DNA from: CAZCSK01 sp964501265
Lineage (GTDB): Bacteria > Actinomycetota > CADDZG01 > JAHWKV01
Direction: 5' to 3'
Assembly: GCA_964501265.1 (NCBI GenBank)
Contig: CAZCSK010000021.1
Span: 1 to 37,706 of the forward strand
Length of the DNA: 37,706 nucleotides
Shown here piece after piece: positions 24,296 to 31,803 of this stretch; within the stretch, counting starts at the first letter, position 1; each line of letters starts with the position of its first letter. A model generated the notes under the pieces. The model saw only the letters and a program-made list of their open reading frames with translations. It made no database searches and had not been told where the DNA came from. Both the position numbers and the translations under genes were made by a program.

Positions 24296-25993
24296 GTGGC
24301 GTTGGACGAGGTTGACTCCGGGGGGTCCGCAGCTTCTGGCGCGCGCGGGTCCGTACCTAAGGGAGCGGCTACCCCCCCGGGCCCCCCAGGGGAGGGTCCA
24401 GCCGGCGGTCGCTATGCCGCCGTGGCGACGGCTGGCACCGCGCTCAGCCGCCTCACAGGTTTCATGAGACTCGCCGCGATGGCCTACGCGCTCGGCGTTG
24501 CCGAAGGCGGTCTCGCCGACACGTACAACATCGCAAACCTGACCCCTAACATCGTTTACGAGCTAGTTATTGGGGGCATCCTGTCTTCCGTTCTTTTGCG
24601 CGTTTACATCGAAGTTAGGGACTCTGAGGGCCAACCGGAGGCCTTTCGGTTCATCTCGAGGCTCACCACATTGGTCATGCTGGTGCTGGGAGCAATCTCA
24701 GTCCTGGGGATTCTTCTGGCCCCGGCGATATTCAGGCTTTACACGACGCTCGCCGACGCTTCCGCGGTGCGCGACGCCGCCGGCACATTTCTTCTTCGTC
24801 TTTTCATCCCGCAATTGCTTTTCTACGGCCTATCGACGATCTCGACTGCAGTACTCGACGCGCACCGGCGCTTCGGGGTTCCTAAATTCGCGCCGGTCGC
24901 CCAAAATCTCGTGGTGACGGCAATGCTGCTGCTGTTTGCGGCGACAGTTCCCGAAGCAGCGCGCAACCTGGCCAACTTGCGCACCGCCGATTTGCTGCTA
25001 CTAGGCGCCGGGACCACTTTGGGAGTCGCGCTGCTGGGGCTCACCCCGTGGTTCTGGATGCGCAGACTCGGATATCGATTCGAGGTCGGAGGGCTCCGGG
25101 ACCCTCGGTTCCGGCGACTCGCACGGCTTTCGGCCTGGATGTTCGGCTACGTTGCCACCAACCAAATCGGTCTCACGGTAGCAACGGTACTTGCCGCCAA
25201 AGTAACAGGGGGAGTGACAGCCTATCAATACGCGTTCGTGTTCTTTCAACTCCCCCACGGCCTGCTGGCGGTCTCGATCGCAACCGTCACGTACACGGGG
25301 TTGACCGAAAGCGCGGTGGCGGGCGACACCCCCGCGTTCGCCCGCAAGCTCGGCCGCGCGATGCGCGTGATTGCATTCTTCGTACTCCCCGCAATCGCCG
25401 GCTATCTTGCAATCGGCCGCGGCATCGTCAAGCTGCTTCTGCAACACGGAATCACGACCGAGCTGTCGACGAACTTCATTGCCGATGTATTGAGAGCTTG
25501 GTCGCCGGGGATCTTGTTCTTTTCAACTTGGTACATCATCCTGCGGGGCTTCTATGCTCTCGGCGACACCAAGACTCCCATGCTCATCAACCTCGGCGCT
25601 ATTGCATTCAATGTGGTCGCTGGCGTCGGGTTGTTCTTTGCATTCGATAACCCCGTGCGCAAGATCATGGGGCTGGCTCTGGCGCATGCGGGCTCATACG
25701 CGGTTGCGTCGGCGATTGGCATCGCGTGGATGTCGCGCAGGGTCGGCGGCTCGCTGCTCGCGGGCTACGCACCGGCGTTGGGGAAGATGATCGTCGCGTC
25801 GACAGTCACCGGCGGCGTAGCGGCAGGTGTTTTCGCGATGGTGCAGAGTGCGTTTGCCGGGAGTAGTACGGGCGCTCAACTTGCTGCGGTGCTAGGGGCA
25901 ACGCTTGCTGGGCTGTTAATCTACGCTTTGAGCGCAAAGCTCCTTCGTCTGGAGGAATCGCAGTGGATTACAAAGATCGTCGCACGGCGTTAG
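24296..25993 (+). CDS. murJ: lipid II flippase MurJ (MviN) with repeat-encoded N-terminus
   Basis: MurJ moves lipid II across the membrane. The 565-residue protein has the MOP-superfamily fold of about 14 helices, starting at RYAAVATAGTALSRLTGFMRLAAMAYALG, and the family features TYNIANLTPNIVYELVIGGILSSVL and FALGDTKTPM-like FYALGDTKTPML. The start is a GTG directly after the DUF6049 stop (TAAGTG). Residues about 8-31 (SGGSAASGARGSVPKGAATP and onward) are encoded by a copy of the dispersed palindromic element. Alternatively translation starts at the GTG at 24422, behind the repeat, which would leave the helical core nearly complete. The gene overlaps the TadE-like gene by 31 nt. The pseudokinase and extracellular domains fused to MviN in M. 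tuberculosis are encoded separately, two genes downstream. Confidence 0.92.
   Translation: MALDEVDSGGSAASGARGSVPKGAATPPGPPGEGPAGGRYAAVATAGTALSRLTGFMRLAAMAYALGVAEGGLADTYNIANLTPNIVYELVIGGILSSVLLRVYIEVRDSEGQPEAFRFISRLTTLVMLVLGAISVLGILLAPAIFRLYTTLADASAVRDAAGTFLLRLFIPQLLFYGLSTISTAVLDAHRRFGVPKFAPVAQNLVVTAMLLLFAATVPEAARNLANLRTADLLLLGAGTTLGVALLGLTPWFWMRRLGYRFEVGGLRDPRFRRLARLSAWMFGYVATNQIGLTVATVLAAKVTGGVTAYQYAFVFFQLPHGLLAVSIATVTYTGLTESAVAGDTPAFARKLGRAMRVIAFFVLPAIAGYLAIGRGIVKLLLQHGITTELSTNFIADVLRAWSPGILFFSTWYIILRGFYALGDTKTPMLINLGAIAFNVVAGVGLFFAFDNPVRKIMGLALAHAGSYAVASAIGIAWMSRRVGGSLLAGYAPALGKMIVASTVTGGVAAGVFAMVQSAFAGSSTGAQLAAVLGATLAGLLIYALSAKLLRLEESQWITKIVARR
24318..24388. repeat. dispersed palindromic element inside murJ
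   Basis: Full-length copy: CCGGGGGGTCCGCAGC, then TTCTGGCGCGCGCGGGTCC, GTACCTAAGGG, and GGCTACCCCCCCGGGCCCCCC. It is in frame with murJ and encodes a Gly/Ala/Pro-rich N-terminal extension before the first membrane helix. Confidence 0.85.
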
Positions 25994-26370
25994 CCGAAGA
26001 ATCAGGCCAGATTTCGAGCTGGCTCGTGAAGTTGGTCATCTTCATCGGTCTCGCCGGGATTCTCGTCATCGAGGCGGGCGGGGTGCTGGTGGCAAAAGGA
26101 AGCGTGACCGAGACCGCGTCAGGTGCAGCCGCGGAGGCAGCGTTTGCTATTAAGACGCGCGGTGTGCGGGAGGACCCCGAAGTGGCGGCCCGGGCTTTCA
26201 CCGAAGAAAAGGGTTGCGAATTCGTGTCGATCACCTACGATCAGGCGGCCCAGACCGTCTCCGTGACGGTCCAGCGCAAAGCGAAGACCTACATTGTCAA
26301 GAACATCGATTTTCTTGCGAAGAAGTATGCCGTTGCTAAGTCAACATCGACAAAGTCTTACGCGCCATAA
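25963..26370 (+). CDS. TadE/TadG-like single-pass membrane protein
   Basis: The 135-residue protein has a short polar N-terminus, one helix (LVKLVIFIGLAGILVIEAGGVLV), then an Ala-rich stretch (GSVTETASGAAAEAAFAIKTRG) and a small exported beta region (FVSITYDQAAQTVSVTVQRKAKTYIV). This layout resembles TadE-like pilus-associated proteins, though the homology is not certain. The GTG at 25963 has GGAGG eight bases upstream and lies inside the murJ end. The stop TAA at 26368-26370 overlaps an ATA codon that is the natural first codon of the pseudokinase frame. Confidence 0.65.
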   Translation: MDYKDRRTALAEESGQISSWLVKLVIFIGLAGILVIEAGGVLVAKGSVTETASGAAAEAAFAIKTRGVREDPEVAARAFTEEKGCEFVSITYDQAAQTVSVTVQRKAKTYIVKNIDFLAKKYAVAKSTSTKSYAP

Positions 26371-26432
26371 CGGTTAAGCTCGGCGGCCGCTACCGGCTGG
26401 ATCATGAAATCTACTCCGGAAAGTTCACGTCG

Positions 26433-27695
26433 GTGTGGCGCGCCTTCGATGAAGTCCTGCACCGCGACGTCATTGCGAAGATCCATACGAGCACAGATCC
26501 GGAAGTTTCAGCTCGCTTTCGCCGCGCATCGCTAGACGCCGCTGCGCTCAATCACTCGAATGTCGCTCGCATCTACGACACCGGTGAAGATAAGGGCCGG
26601 CCGTGGTTCGTCATGGAATTCCTGGAGGGAGGGATGCTGGCCGACGGCGCTGCCCCCACGAGCCCCCCGTCCATTGCTGATTTGGGAGTCAGCGTCTGCG
26701 CGGCGCTGGCGCACTCCCATTCCGTGGGAATCGTCCACGGCAGCATCAAAGACTCCAATATTGGATTCACCGAATCGGGATTTATAAAGGTCGCGGATTT
26801 CGGAACGTCGGAGATCGCGCTACAGACCAATCCCCCCCCGGCAACCGACCTTCGAGACCTCGGAATTCTGCTCTATCGACTCGCCACCGGTCACGAGCCT
26901 GCGATCCCCCTGCGCAACCCGCGCGATCTAAAGCCCGAACTCCCGCCACCGCTCTCCCGGGCGATCATGACCGCTCTGAGCGACCCGGGCTTTGCGAGCG
27001 CCCGGGAGTTCGAAGCGGCGCTTAAAGCAATCTTTGAGGACACCGCCCCGCAGGCGGCCCGCCGGAGGGCCCGGGGTAGGCCCAAAGCACAGATGGCCGC
27101 CGCCCCACGCCAGTCTTTTCTTCGCACCGAGGGGCGATGGCTGGTCCCAGTGATCCTCATCGTCGCCGTCGCGGGAGGACTCGTGGCATCGCTGCCCGCG
27201 CTGCGCGCAAAACTCTCCGAGATTGTCGGCGTCGGGGACTCCGTCCCGGCGGCCGCTCCGGTCAAAGCGACGCCCGGAGGAGTATACGATCCTCCGCCCG
27301 GAGATGGAACCGAGAACAACGCAGCGCTGCGGCTCGCATTCGACCAGGACTTGGACACGTCGTGGCATACCTCCACGTACCGCACTGAATCCTTTGGCAA
27401 ACTCAAGAAGGGCGTAGGCATCTACGCCGATTTCGGCACACCAGTATCGATCGGGGGATTGCGAGTGGTCAGCGAGGTGGGGGGTTGGTCCGCAACGGTC
27501 CGGTACTCCGAAGATGCGAGTTCATGGAGCGAGGCAGGGCAGGCGCAAGAGGCGGCCGCCGACCAAATCTTTCCGACGCAAGGAACTCACCGATATTTCA
27601 TGATTTGGATCACGGGGCTCGTAAAGGCACCCGAAAGCAAGGGCAAGAACCCTTACTCTGTAGCCGTCCTAGAAATCAGCGCAGTCGCACGCTGA
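26433..27695 (+). CDS. pseudokinase - membrane helix - discoidin-like domain protein (MviN C-terminal half)
   Basis: The part from the GTG at 26433 is 420 residues: a Ser/Thr-kinase-like domain (1-205), one membrane helix (236-257) and an extracellular discoidin-like domain (about 285-420, with LRLAFDQDLDTSWHTS and GWSATVRYSEDASSWSEAG). The Lys of beta-3 is kept (DVIAKIH), as is DFG (122-124), but the catalytic HRD is HGS (102-104), the helix-C Glu seems replaced and there is no APE; this is a pseudokinase. Codons 26370-26432 also encode a fitting N-lobe start (VKLGGRYRLDHEIYSGKF) with a degenerate Gly loop, but no ATG, GTG or TTG precedes it; an ATA lies at 26367. The true protein probably starts there. 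In M. tuberculosis these domains are fused to MurJ and, once phosphorylated by PknB, bind FhaA. Confidence 0.85.
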   Translation: MWRAFDEVLHRDVIAKIHTSTDPEVSARFRRASLDAAALNHSNVARIYDTGEDKGRPWFVMEFLEGGMLADGAAPTSPPSIADLGVSVCAALAHSHSVGIVHGSIKDSNIGFTESGFIKVADFGTSEIALQTNPPPATDLRDLGILLYRLATGHEPAIPLRNPRDLKPELPPPLSRAIMTALSDPGFASAREFEAALKAIFEDTAPQAARRRARGRPKAQMAAAPRQSFLRTEGRWLVPVILIVAVAGGLVASLPALRAKLSEIVGVGDSVPAAAPVKATPGGVYDPPPGDGTENNAALRLAFDQDLDTSWHTSTYRTESFGKLKKGVGIYADFGTPVSIGGLRVVSEVGGWSATVRYSEDASSWSEAGQAQEAAADQIFPTQGTHRYFMIWITGLVKAPESKGKNPYSVAVLEISAVAR

Positions 27696-28960
27696 CCGAG
27701 TTGATCTAGAACTTGCACGGCTCGAGTTCGCGCCACCTCGACGAAGTCGGTTTGGTGGACCTCTCTATGTAGCTGTAGGGCGCGGGAGCGAATTCCTCGA
27801 GCGGATCTCGAGGCGTCGAGCAACATTTGGGCGGCCTCGACGAGCGTCGGACTGGGGCCGGGCACGGGGATCTGAACGGGCACGGGGATCTGAACGGGCA
27901 CGGGGATCTGAACGGGCACAACGGGGGGTCCAGTACTGGCCAGCTTTCTCACCCAATGCATGCTCAAAAAGCCTCCCGCAAGCGCGACGGTCGCGCCTCC
28001 CCACAAAACGGGCTCGGCCCCCAATGTGCCAGCAGACAGCGACCACAACGCACCGGCGCCAGCGGCCGCCAGCGGCCAGTCGTCCCGGGCGGCGGGAGGG
28101 CTTTCTCGCGGCGAACCCGAGCCGAGCACGAGCCCCAGGGCTCCCGCTACCGACGCCCACAAGATGAGAAGACCCGGCCCCTGCACGACACTCAATGCGG
28201 CGAGGGCCGCCGCTGCGGCAAACGGGGCAGCGAGGATCGCTCGGACATCCGCAGTAGGAGCGGCTCTGAATCCAACGTGCAAACCGATGCCGTAGGACAA
28301 GACAAGGAATCCGGCAACGGCCGGCTGCTCCACCAAGGCAAACTGAATTACTTGCATCCCCAACACCCATCCCATCGCCGCTGCGGCGGGCGCCAGGGGC
28401 GGGACAACGGGATCTCGATGCGCTTGCTGCCCGCCGAGCACGCCAGACGCAAACAGCATTAGAGCCGCGAAAATAAACACCGAGGGCAGGCCGGCACGGC
28501 CAACAAGGACGACCGCAACTAGGGCCCCGACGGGGCCGGCGACGCCCGGGGCTCCTCGAAGCCCCGCCATCCACGCCGGAGGGCGGCCAGCAATAGCGCC
28601 GCCCATTCCCGCAGCAAGCGCCGCGAGACCTAGGGCCGCGATCCATAAAATGTGGGGCTTGCCGAGTTGGACCAACAACGCCATCGCGCCCATGGAGACC
28701 GGCGCGAGAAGCCACAAGGAGCCGCGGCGGCGACGCCCCCGGCCCCCGCTTGATTCGGGGGGTTCGCCGCTTCTAGCGCGCTCAAGTCGTACCGATGGGC
28801 GGCGGCTACCCCCCAGCACCAGAATTGGAACGGCCCCAAGCGCGAAGTAAGCCACGACTAAGGGCGCCCCACCCACCTTGAAACAAACAAGCGACGCCCC
28901 AACGTAATGGGCCCACTCGCCGGCGCGCCCCAAAGAGGCCCCGGTTTGCGCACGCGTCAT
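27653..28960 (-). CDS. polytopic membrane protein of unknown function with VPVQIP repeats
   Basis: I do not recognise this 435-residue protein. It has about 11-12 hydrophobic helices, then a linker with three copies of the 18-nt unit encoding VPVQIP, and a soluble helical C-terminus of about 75 residues (LVEAAQMLLDASRSARGIRS and on). A copy of the dispersed palindromic element is read through in the first third (GGSRRPSVRLERARSGEPPE). The ATG at 28960 has GAGGGTG about eight bases upstream; an earlier ATG at 28975 lies only 11 nt from the divergent sigma factor gene. Its end overlaps the convergent pseudokinase gene by 43 nt. Membrane-protein genes of unknown function are often divergent from the sigma/anti-sigma pair, so a link to that regulon is possible. 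Confidence 0.7.
   Translation of the reverse strand: MTRAQTGASLGRAGEWAHYVGASLVCFKVGGAPLVVAYFALGAVPILVLGGSRRPSVRLERARSGEPPESSGGRGRRRRGSLWLLAPVSMGAMALLVQLGKPHILWIAALGLAALAAGMGGAIAGRPPAWMAGLRGAPGVAGPVGALVAVVLVGRAGLPSVFIFAALMLFASGVLGGQQAHRDPVVPPLAPAAAAMGWVLGMQVIQFALVEQPAVAGFLVLSYGIGLHVGFRAAPTADVRAILAAPFAAAAALAALSVVQGPGLLILWASVAGALGLVLGSGSPRESPPAARDDWPLAAAGAGALWSLSAGTLGAEPVLWGGATVALAGGFLSMHWVRKLASTGPPVVPVQIPVPVQIPVPVQIPVPGPSPTLVEAAQMLLDASRSARGIRSRALQLHREVHQTDFVEVARTRAVQVLDQLGQRATALISRTATE
27860..27919. repeat. 18-nt tandem repeat coding VPVQIP
   Basis: About three copies of GGGCACGGGGATCTGAAC in tandem, inside the unknown membrane protein gene. The unit is a multiple of three, so copy number can change without breaking the frame. 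Confidence 0.8.
28753..28815. repeat. dispersed palindromic element inside a membrane protein gene
   Basis: GATTCGGGGGGTTCGCCGC, then TTCTAGCGCGCTC, TCGTACCGA, and GGCGGCTACCCCCC. It is more diverged than the other copies. It is read in the minus-strand gene as a polar loop between hydrophobic helices, in a frame other than that used in parA. Confidence 0.8.
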
Positions 28961-28986
28961 GGGTTGCACCCTCATAATGTGCGGGG

Positions 28987-29571
28987 ATGCATGAGCCGGA
29001 CAAGAATCAGGCCTCGGACGATAGCCTCGTGCGGGCCTTTGTGGGCCAAGGTGACAAAGACGCGCTGGAGATCCTGCTTCGACGGCATGAACGACAAGTC
29101 TATGGGCTGGCGTATCGCGTTCTCGGCAACAAGGCCGACGCCGAGGACGCCATGCAGGAAGTTTTTCTGAATGTGTTTCGCAAAGTTCGTACTTTCAAAC
29201 ACGATTCTGCATTCGCAACATGGCTTCACCGGCTGACGGTAAACGCGTGCTATGACATCGGGCGCAAAAAAGCTCGCACGCCCGTACCGGTGGAAGAGGT
29301 TGCAACGGAAACTGGGGACCGGATCTCGGCATCGGACGCCACGATTGTGATCGAGGGTGCGCTGCAGCAACTCAGCCTCGATCACCGAGTGGCAGTAACA
29401 ATGCGCCATCTGCTCGACATGACTTACGAACAGATATCCGAGGCGACAGGTGTGCCAGTCGGTACCGTTAAGAGTCGGATCGCAAGAGCACGTGAAGCGC
29501 TGGCCGAGATTCTCGATCCCCAAACCGAGGAACAAGCGCACGGCCCGGACCGTCTAAGAGAGAAATCATGA
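28987..29571 (+). CDS. ECF sigma factor (SigM-like by position)
   Basis: The 194-residue sigma factor has region 2 (LVRAFVGQGDKDALEILLRRHERQVYGLAYRVLGN, DAEDAMQEVFLNVFRKVRTF, SAFATWLHRLTVNACYD) and region 4 (LSLDHRVAVTMRHLLDMTYEQISEATGVPVGTVKSRIARAREAL), joined by a short linker; there is no region 1 or 3. It is coupled by ATGA to a zinc anti-sigma gene, and lies between murJ and trxB, as sigM does in mycobacteria. It probably answers envelope or redox stress and may drive trxB/trxA; this is inferred from position. Confidence 0.93.
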   Translation: MHEPDKNQASDDSLVRAFVGQGDKDALEILLRRHERQVYGLAYRVLGNKADAEDAMQEVFLNVFRKVRTFKHDSAFATWLHRLTVNACYDIGRKKARTPVPVEEVATETGDRISASDATIVIEGALQQLSLDHRVAVTMRHLLDMTYEQISEATGVPVGTVKSRIARAREALAEILDPQTEEQAHGPDRLREKS

Positions 29572-30416
29572 ACGATCACCCCACTGGGGAGCAGCTAAGC
29601 GCTTTCATCGACGGCGAAACCGCCGCGCCCGAACGCGATCGGTTGAAGGCGCACCTTGAGTCGTGCCCTGGGTGTGCCGCGCTGAAGGCTCACCTCGAGC
29701 ATGCCGCCGTGGCGCTCACCGCGCTCGAACTTCCCCAGCCCTCAGCGGACCAGCACCGCGCGCTTCGGCAAGCCATCTTGGATCGTCCGGTGAGGCGGCG
29801 CTTCTTCCTCGCCCATCCCGCATTTGTCGGGGGCCTAGCGGTTGCATTGCTCGCTGCCGTCGCTGTTGTGACCCTTCGTCCCAAACCAGTACAGGACGCA
29901 TCGACCGTCGCGCAGGGGGGCCAGGCCGCTCGCATCGAATCCTTCGACTTTGCCTCCGACACCGACATACGCTCGTCTGTAGCGCGTCTGCCGGAAGTGA
30001 CCAAAGCTCGGTTCACGGCTGAAGACATCGGCACCGAACAAGAGGGGGCATACTCCCAGGCGCTCGGTTCTTCGGAAGCGAAAGCCATGCAATCCGGGGC
30101 CGACCAACCTGCTCCGCAGCAGGAGGCCTCCCGCTCTGCGGGTTCGGGCATCGATCCACAAGTCGCCGGGTCGAACTGCTCTCGCAAGATTTTGAAGACG
30201 CAGCCCTATCCGATGATTCCGCTTTTGATACGAAGCGCCACTTATGAGAAGCAACCCGCGTGGTTGTTAGTGTACGCATGGACCGCGTCGCAAGCCCGTA
30301 ATGCTCCACTCAACCAGATTCAGGTCTGGCTCGTCGATCCCGCAAAGTGCGCCGATCTGACAGGTGACGATTTGATCAACGCGACGTATCACTACTCGTC
30401 CTTTAAGCGAATCTAA
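29568..30416 (+). CDS. zinc-type (ZAS) anti-sigma factor, membrane-bound
   Basis: The 282-residue protein begins with an anti-sigma domain: EQLSAFIDGETAAPERDRLKAHLESCPGCAAL, with the zinc motif H29-x3-C33-x2-C36. A membrane helix follows (about 84-103), then an extracytoplasmic part of about 180 residues with the segment CSRKILKTQPYPMIPLLIRSATYEKQPAWLLVY, unusually long for such a protein, probably a sensor. It overlaps the sigma gene by ATGA. It should hold the sigma factor at the membrane until a signal frees it. Confidence 0.9.
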   Translation: MNDHPTGEQLSAFIDGETAAPERDRLKAHLESCPGCAALKAHLEHAAVALTALELPQPSADQHRALRQAILDRPVRRRFFLAHPAFVGGLAVALLAAVAVVTLRPKPVQDASTVAQGGQAARIESFDFASDTDIRSSVARLPEVTKARFTAEDIGTEQEGAYSQALGSSEAKAMQSGADQPAPQQEASRSAGSGIDPQVAGSNCSRKILKTQPYPMIPLLIRSATYEKQPAWLLVYAWTASQARNAPLNQIQVWLVDPAKCADLTGDDLINATYHYSSFKRI

Positions 30417-30453
30417 GGGGAGTCTTTGCTCCTACGTTGACTCGTGCTCGGGT

Positions 30454-30498
30454 ACGCGACCCCGTCCTCCGGACTTTCTCGCGCCTTAAGGGTCGCGT
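30454..30498. terminator. hairpin between convergent genes
   Basis: Perfect 9-bp arms ACGCGACCC (30454-30462) and GGGTCGCGT (30490-30498) enclose a loop that holds a small GTCC/GGAC stem. It lies 38 nt after the anti-sigma stop and before the convergent B-box gene end, a place suited to a two-way terminator. No long T-run follows on either side. Confidence 0.45.
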
Positions 30499-30518
30499 CT
30501 CCCCGTTTCAGCTCCGGG

Positions 30519-30560
30519 ACTAACGTGCCACTCTTGCGGACTAACGTGCCACTCTTGCGG
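30519..30560. repeat. 21-nt tandem repeat, two copies
   Basis: Two identical copies of a 21-nt unit beginning ACTAACGTGCCACTCTTGCGG and a third, broken start (ACTAGCGT). The third start supplies the stop codon of the B-box gene. Function unknown; it may result from slippage. Confidence 0.75.
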
Positions 30561-30561
30561 A

Positions 30562-31050
30562 CTAGCGTCCGACACGGTAGCCGGCTACTGCCGCGGCAAT
30601 GATCGCCGGAACTACGAATCCAGAACTAACTATGCCCCTTAGCGAAAGGCCGAGAAGGGCGGGGGCCGCGAGAAGTCCCACTCCTGTCGTCACGATGGCA
30701 ATTCCCCGGATGAATCCGTTCGAAAGGCCAGCCGCTGCTCTCACCACCACCGATCCGACCGCGAATCCAGCGAGCATAGGGACGAAAAATCCGACGATTG
30801 GAAAACGAAAAGCAAAGGACACGCCTCCGATCAGTGCGGACACAATCAGTCCCGCGGCGGTCGCGGCTGCGTAGTGGCGTGGCTTGCCGGGAATTCGTGC
30901 CCGCAGGGGCGGGCGCGCGCACCGCGGGCATTTCATCCCCACCGAGGCTTCGCGCATGCACCGCGTGCAGATCGGCGAATCGCAGGCAGTGCAGCGCACC
31001 CGAGTCTGGGCCTTCGGGTGATTCACGCAAACCTGCACGGACTCTGCCAT
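30562..31050 (-). CDS. B-box zinc finger membrane protein
   Basis: The 162-residue protein starts with a B-box-like zinc module: C8, H11, C20, C23, C28, C31, C41 and C44 (CVNHPKAQTRVRCTACDSPI, CTRCMREASVGMKCPRC). This N-terminus is common in actinobacterial rhomboid proteases. The remainder has four hydrophobic helices but is far shorter than rhomboid, and no GxSG serine or catalytic histidine is seen, so it is not a protease. The gene is divergent from the AMIN-like lipoprotein with about 40 nt between them. Function unknown. Confidence 0.8.
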   Translation of the reverse strand: MAESVQVCVNHPKAQTRVRCTACDSPICTRCMREASVGMKCPRCARPPLRARIPGKPRHYAAATAAGLIVSALIGGVSFAFRFPIVGFFVPMLAGFAVGSVVVRAAAGLSNGFIRGIAIVTTGVGLLAAPALLGLSLRGIVSSGFVVPAIIAAAVAGYRVGR

Positions 31051-31092
31051 CGGTCACTAGCGTAACAACGGGGAGGGATATGATTCGACCCG

Positions 31093-31689
31093 ATGCATAG
31101 TTTGACGAAAGTCGGGCTTGTGGCAGTCGTCCTCCTGGCGGCGTGCACTCCTCAGGACGACCCCACACTTCCCATTGCCTCGCCCAACCCCAAGCCGGGC
31201 GTATCCGCCTCGGCCCAGTTGAGTCCTCCGCAAGGCTCTTTAGGCTGCCCGTCGCAGGAGGGAGGGGTCGAGACCCACAGTTATTTGACCGACGTCCGCG
31301 TGGCGGGTCAAGACGGCTTCGACCGCGTCGTTTTCCAATTCCAGCCCGCTAAGGACGTGCCTCCGGGAGTGCCGAAGTACGCTTTGTCGCAAGTCGCTCC
31401 TCCTTTCACGAAAGACCCATCGGGTGAGCCTTTGGAGGTCGAAGGCAGCGAGTTCTTCCAGATCATCTTTCACGGCGGCTCGGGTGTGGATTTTTCCGGC
31501 GAGGATTATCGCCAGACCTACACCGGGCCCAAGGAGATCAAACCGGATCTGGACCTGGTCGCGGAACTGGCGGAGCAGGGAGATTTCGAAGCGACGCTCT
31601 CATGGATCCTTGGCCTGCAAAGGCCGAGCTGTCCCTCACTCAAGACGCTCAAGGATCCACTTCGGCTGGTAATCGACCTGCCGCACTAG
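31093..31689 (+). CDS. lipoprotein with AMIN-like domain
   Basis: The 198-residue product has a lipoprotein signal with lipobox LLAAC (Cys18), a Pro/Ser-rich linker, and an AMIN-like beta domain starting at ETHSYLTDVRVAGQDGFDRVVFQF and ending LRLVIDLPH. AMIN-type domains bind peptidoglycan or guide wall enzymes. The ATG at 31093 has GGAGG 14 bases upstream; an earlier ATG at 31080 is out of frame and stops after six codons. It precedes trxB in the same direction with a palindromic element in between. Confidence 0.8.
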   Translation: MHSLTKVGLVAVVLLAACTPQDDPTLPIASPNPKPGVSASAQLSPPQGSLGCPSQEGGVETHSYLTDVRVAGQDGFDRVVFQFQPAKDVPPGVPKYALSQVAPPFTKDPSGEPLEVEGSEFFQIIFHGGSGVDFSGEDYRQTYTGPKEIKPDLDLVAELAEQGDFEATLSWILGLQRPSCPSLKTLKDPLRLVIDLPH

Positions 31690-31719
31690 AGCGGCGCGAC
31701 ACTGATACCCCCGACCTTC

Positions 31720-31780
31720 TTCAGGGGGTTCGCAGCTTCTGGCGCGCGCGGTTCCATACCTAAAGGGGCTGCTACCCCCC
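31720..31780. repeat. dispersed palindromic element, intergenic, before trxB
   Basis: TTCAGGGGGTTCGCAGC, then TTCTGGCGCGCGCGGTTCC, ATACCTAAAGGG, and GCTGCTACCCCCC. It is in the same orientation as the murJ copy. It ends 23 nt before the trxB start codon, so if transcribed it would form a hairpin in the trxB leader. Confidence 0.85.
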
Positions 31781-31803
31781 AAACTCCCGGTTATCCTTAA
31801 CGG

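Noticed and set aside
27765..28715. 316-residue minus-strand open frame
   Set aside because: Arg/Cys-rich shadow of the unknown membrane protein gene, which has proper membrane helices and a ribosome site in its own frame.
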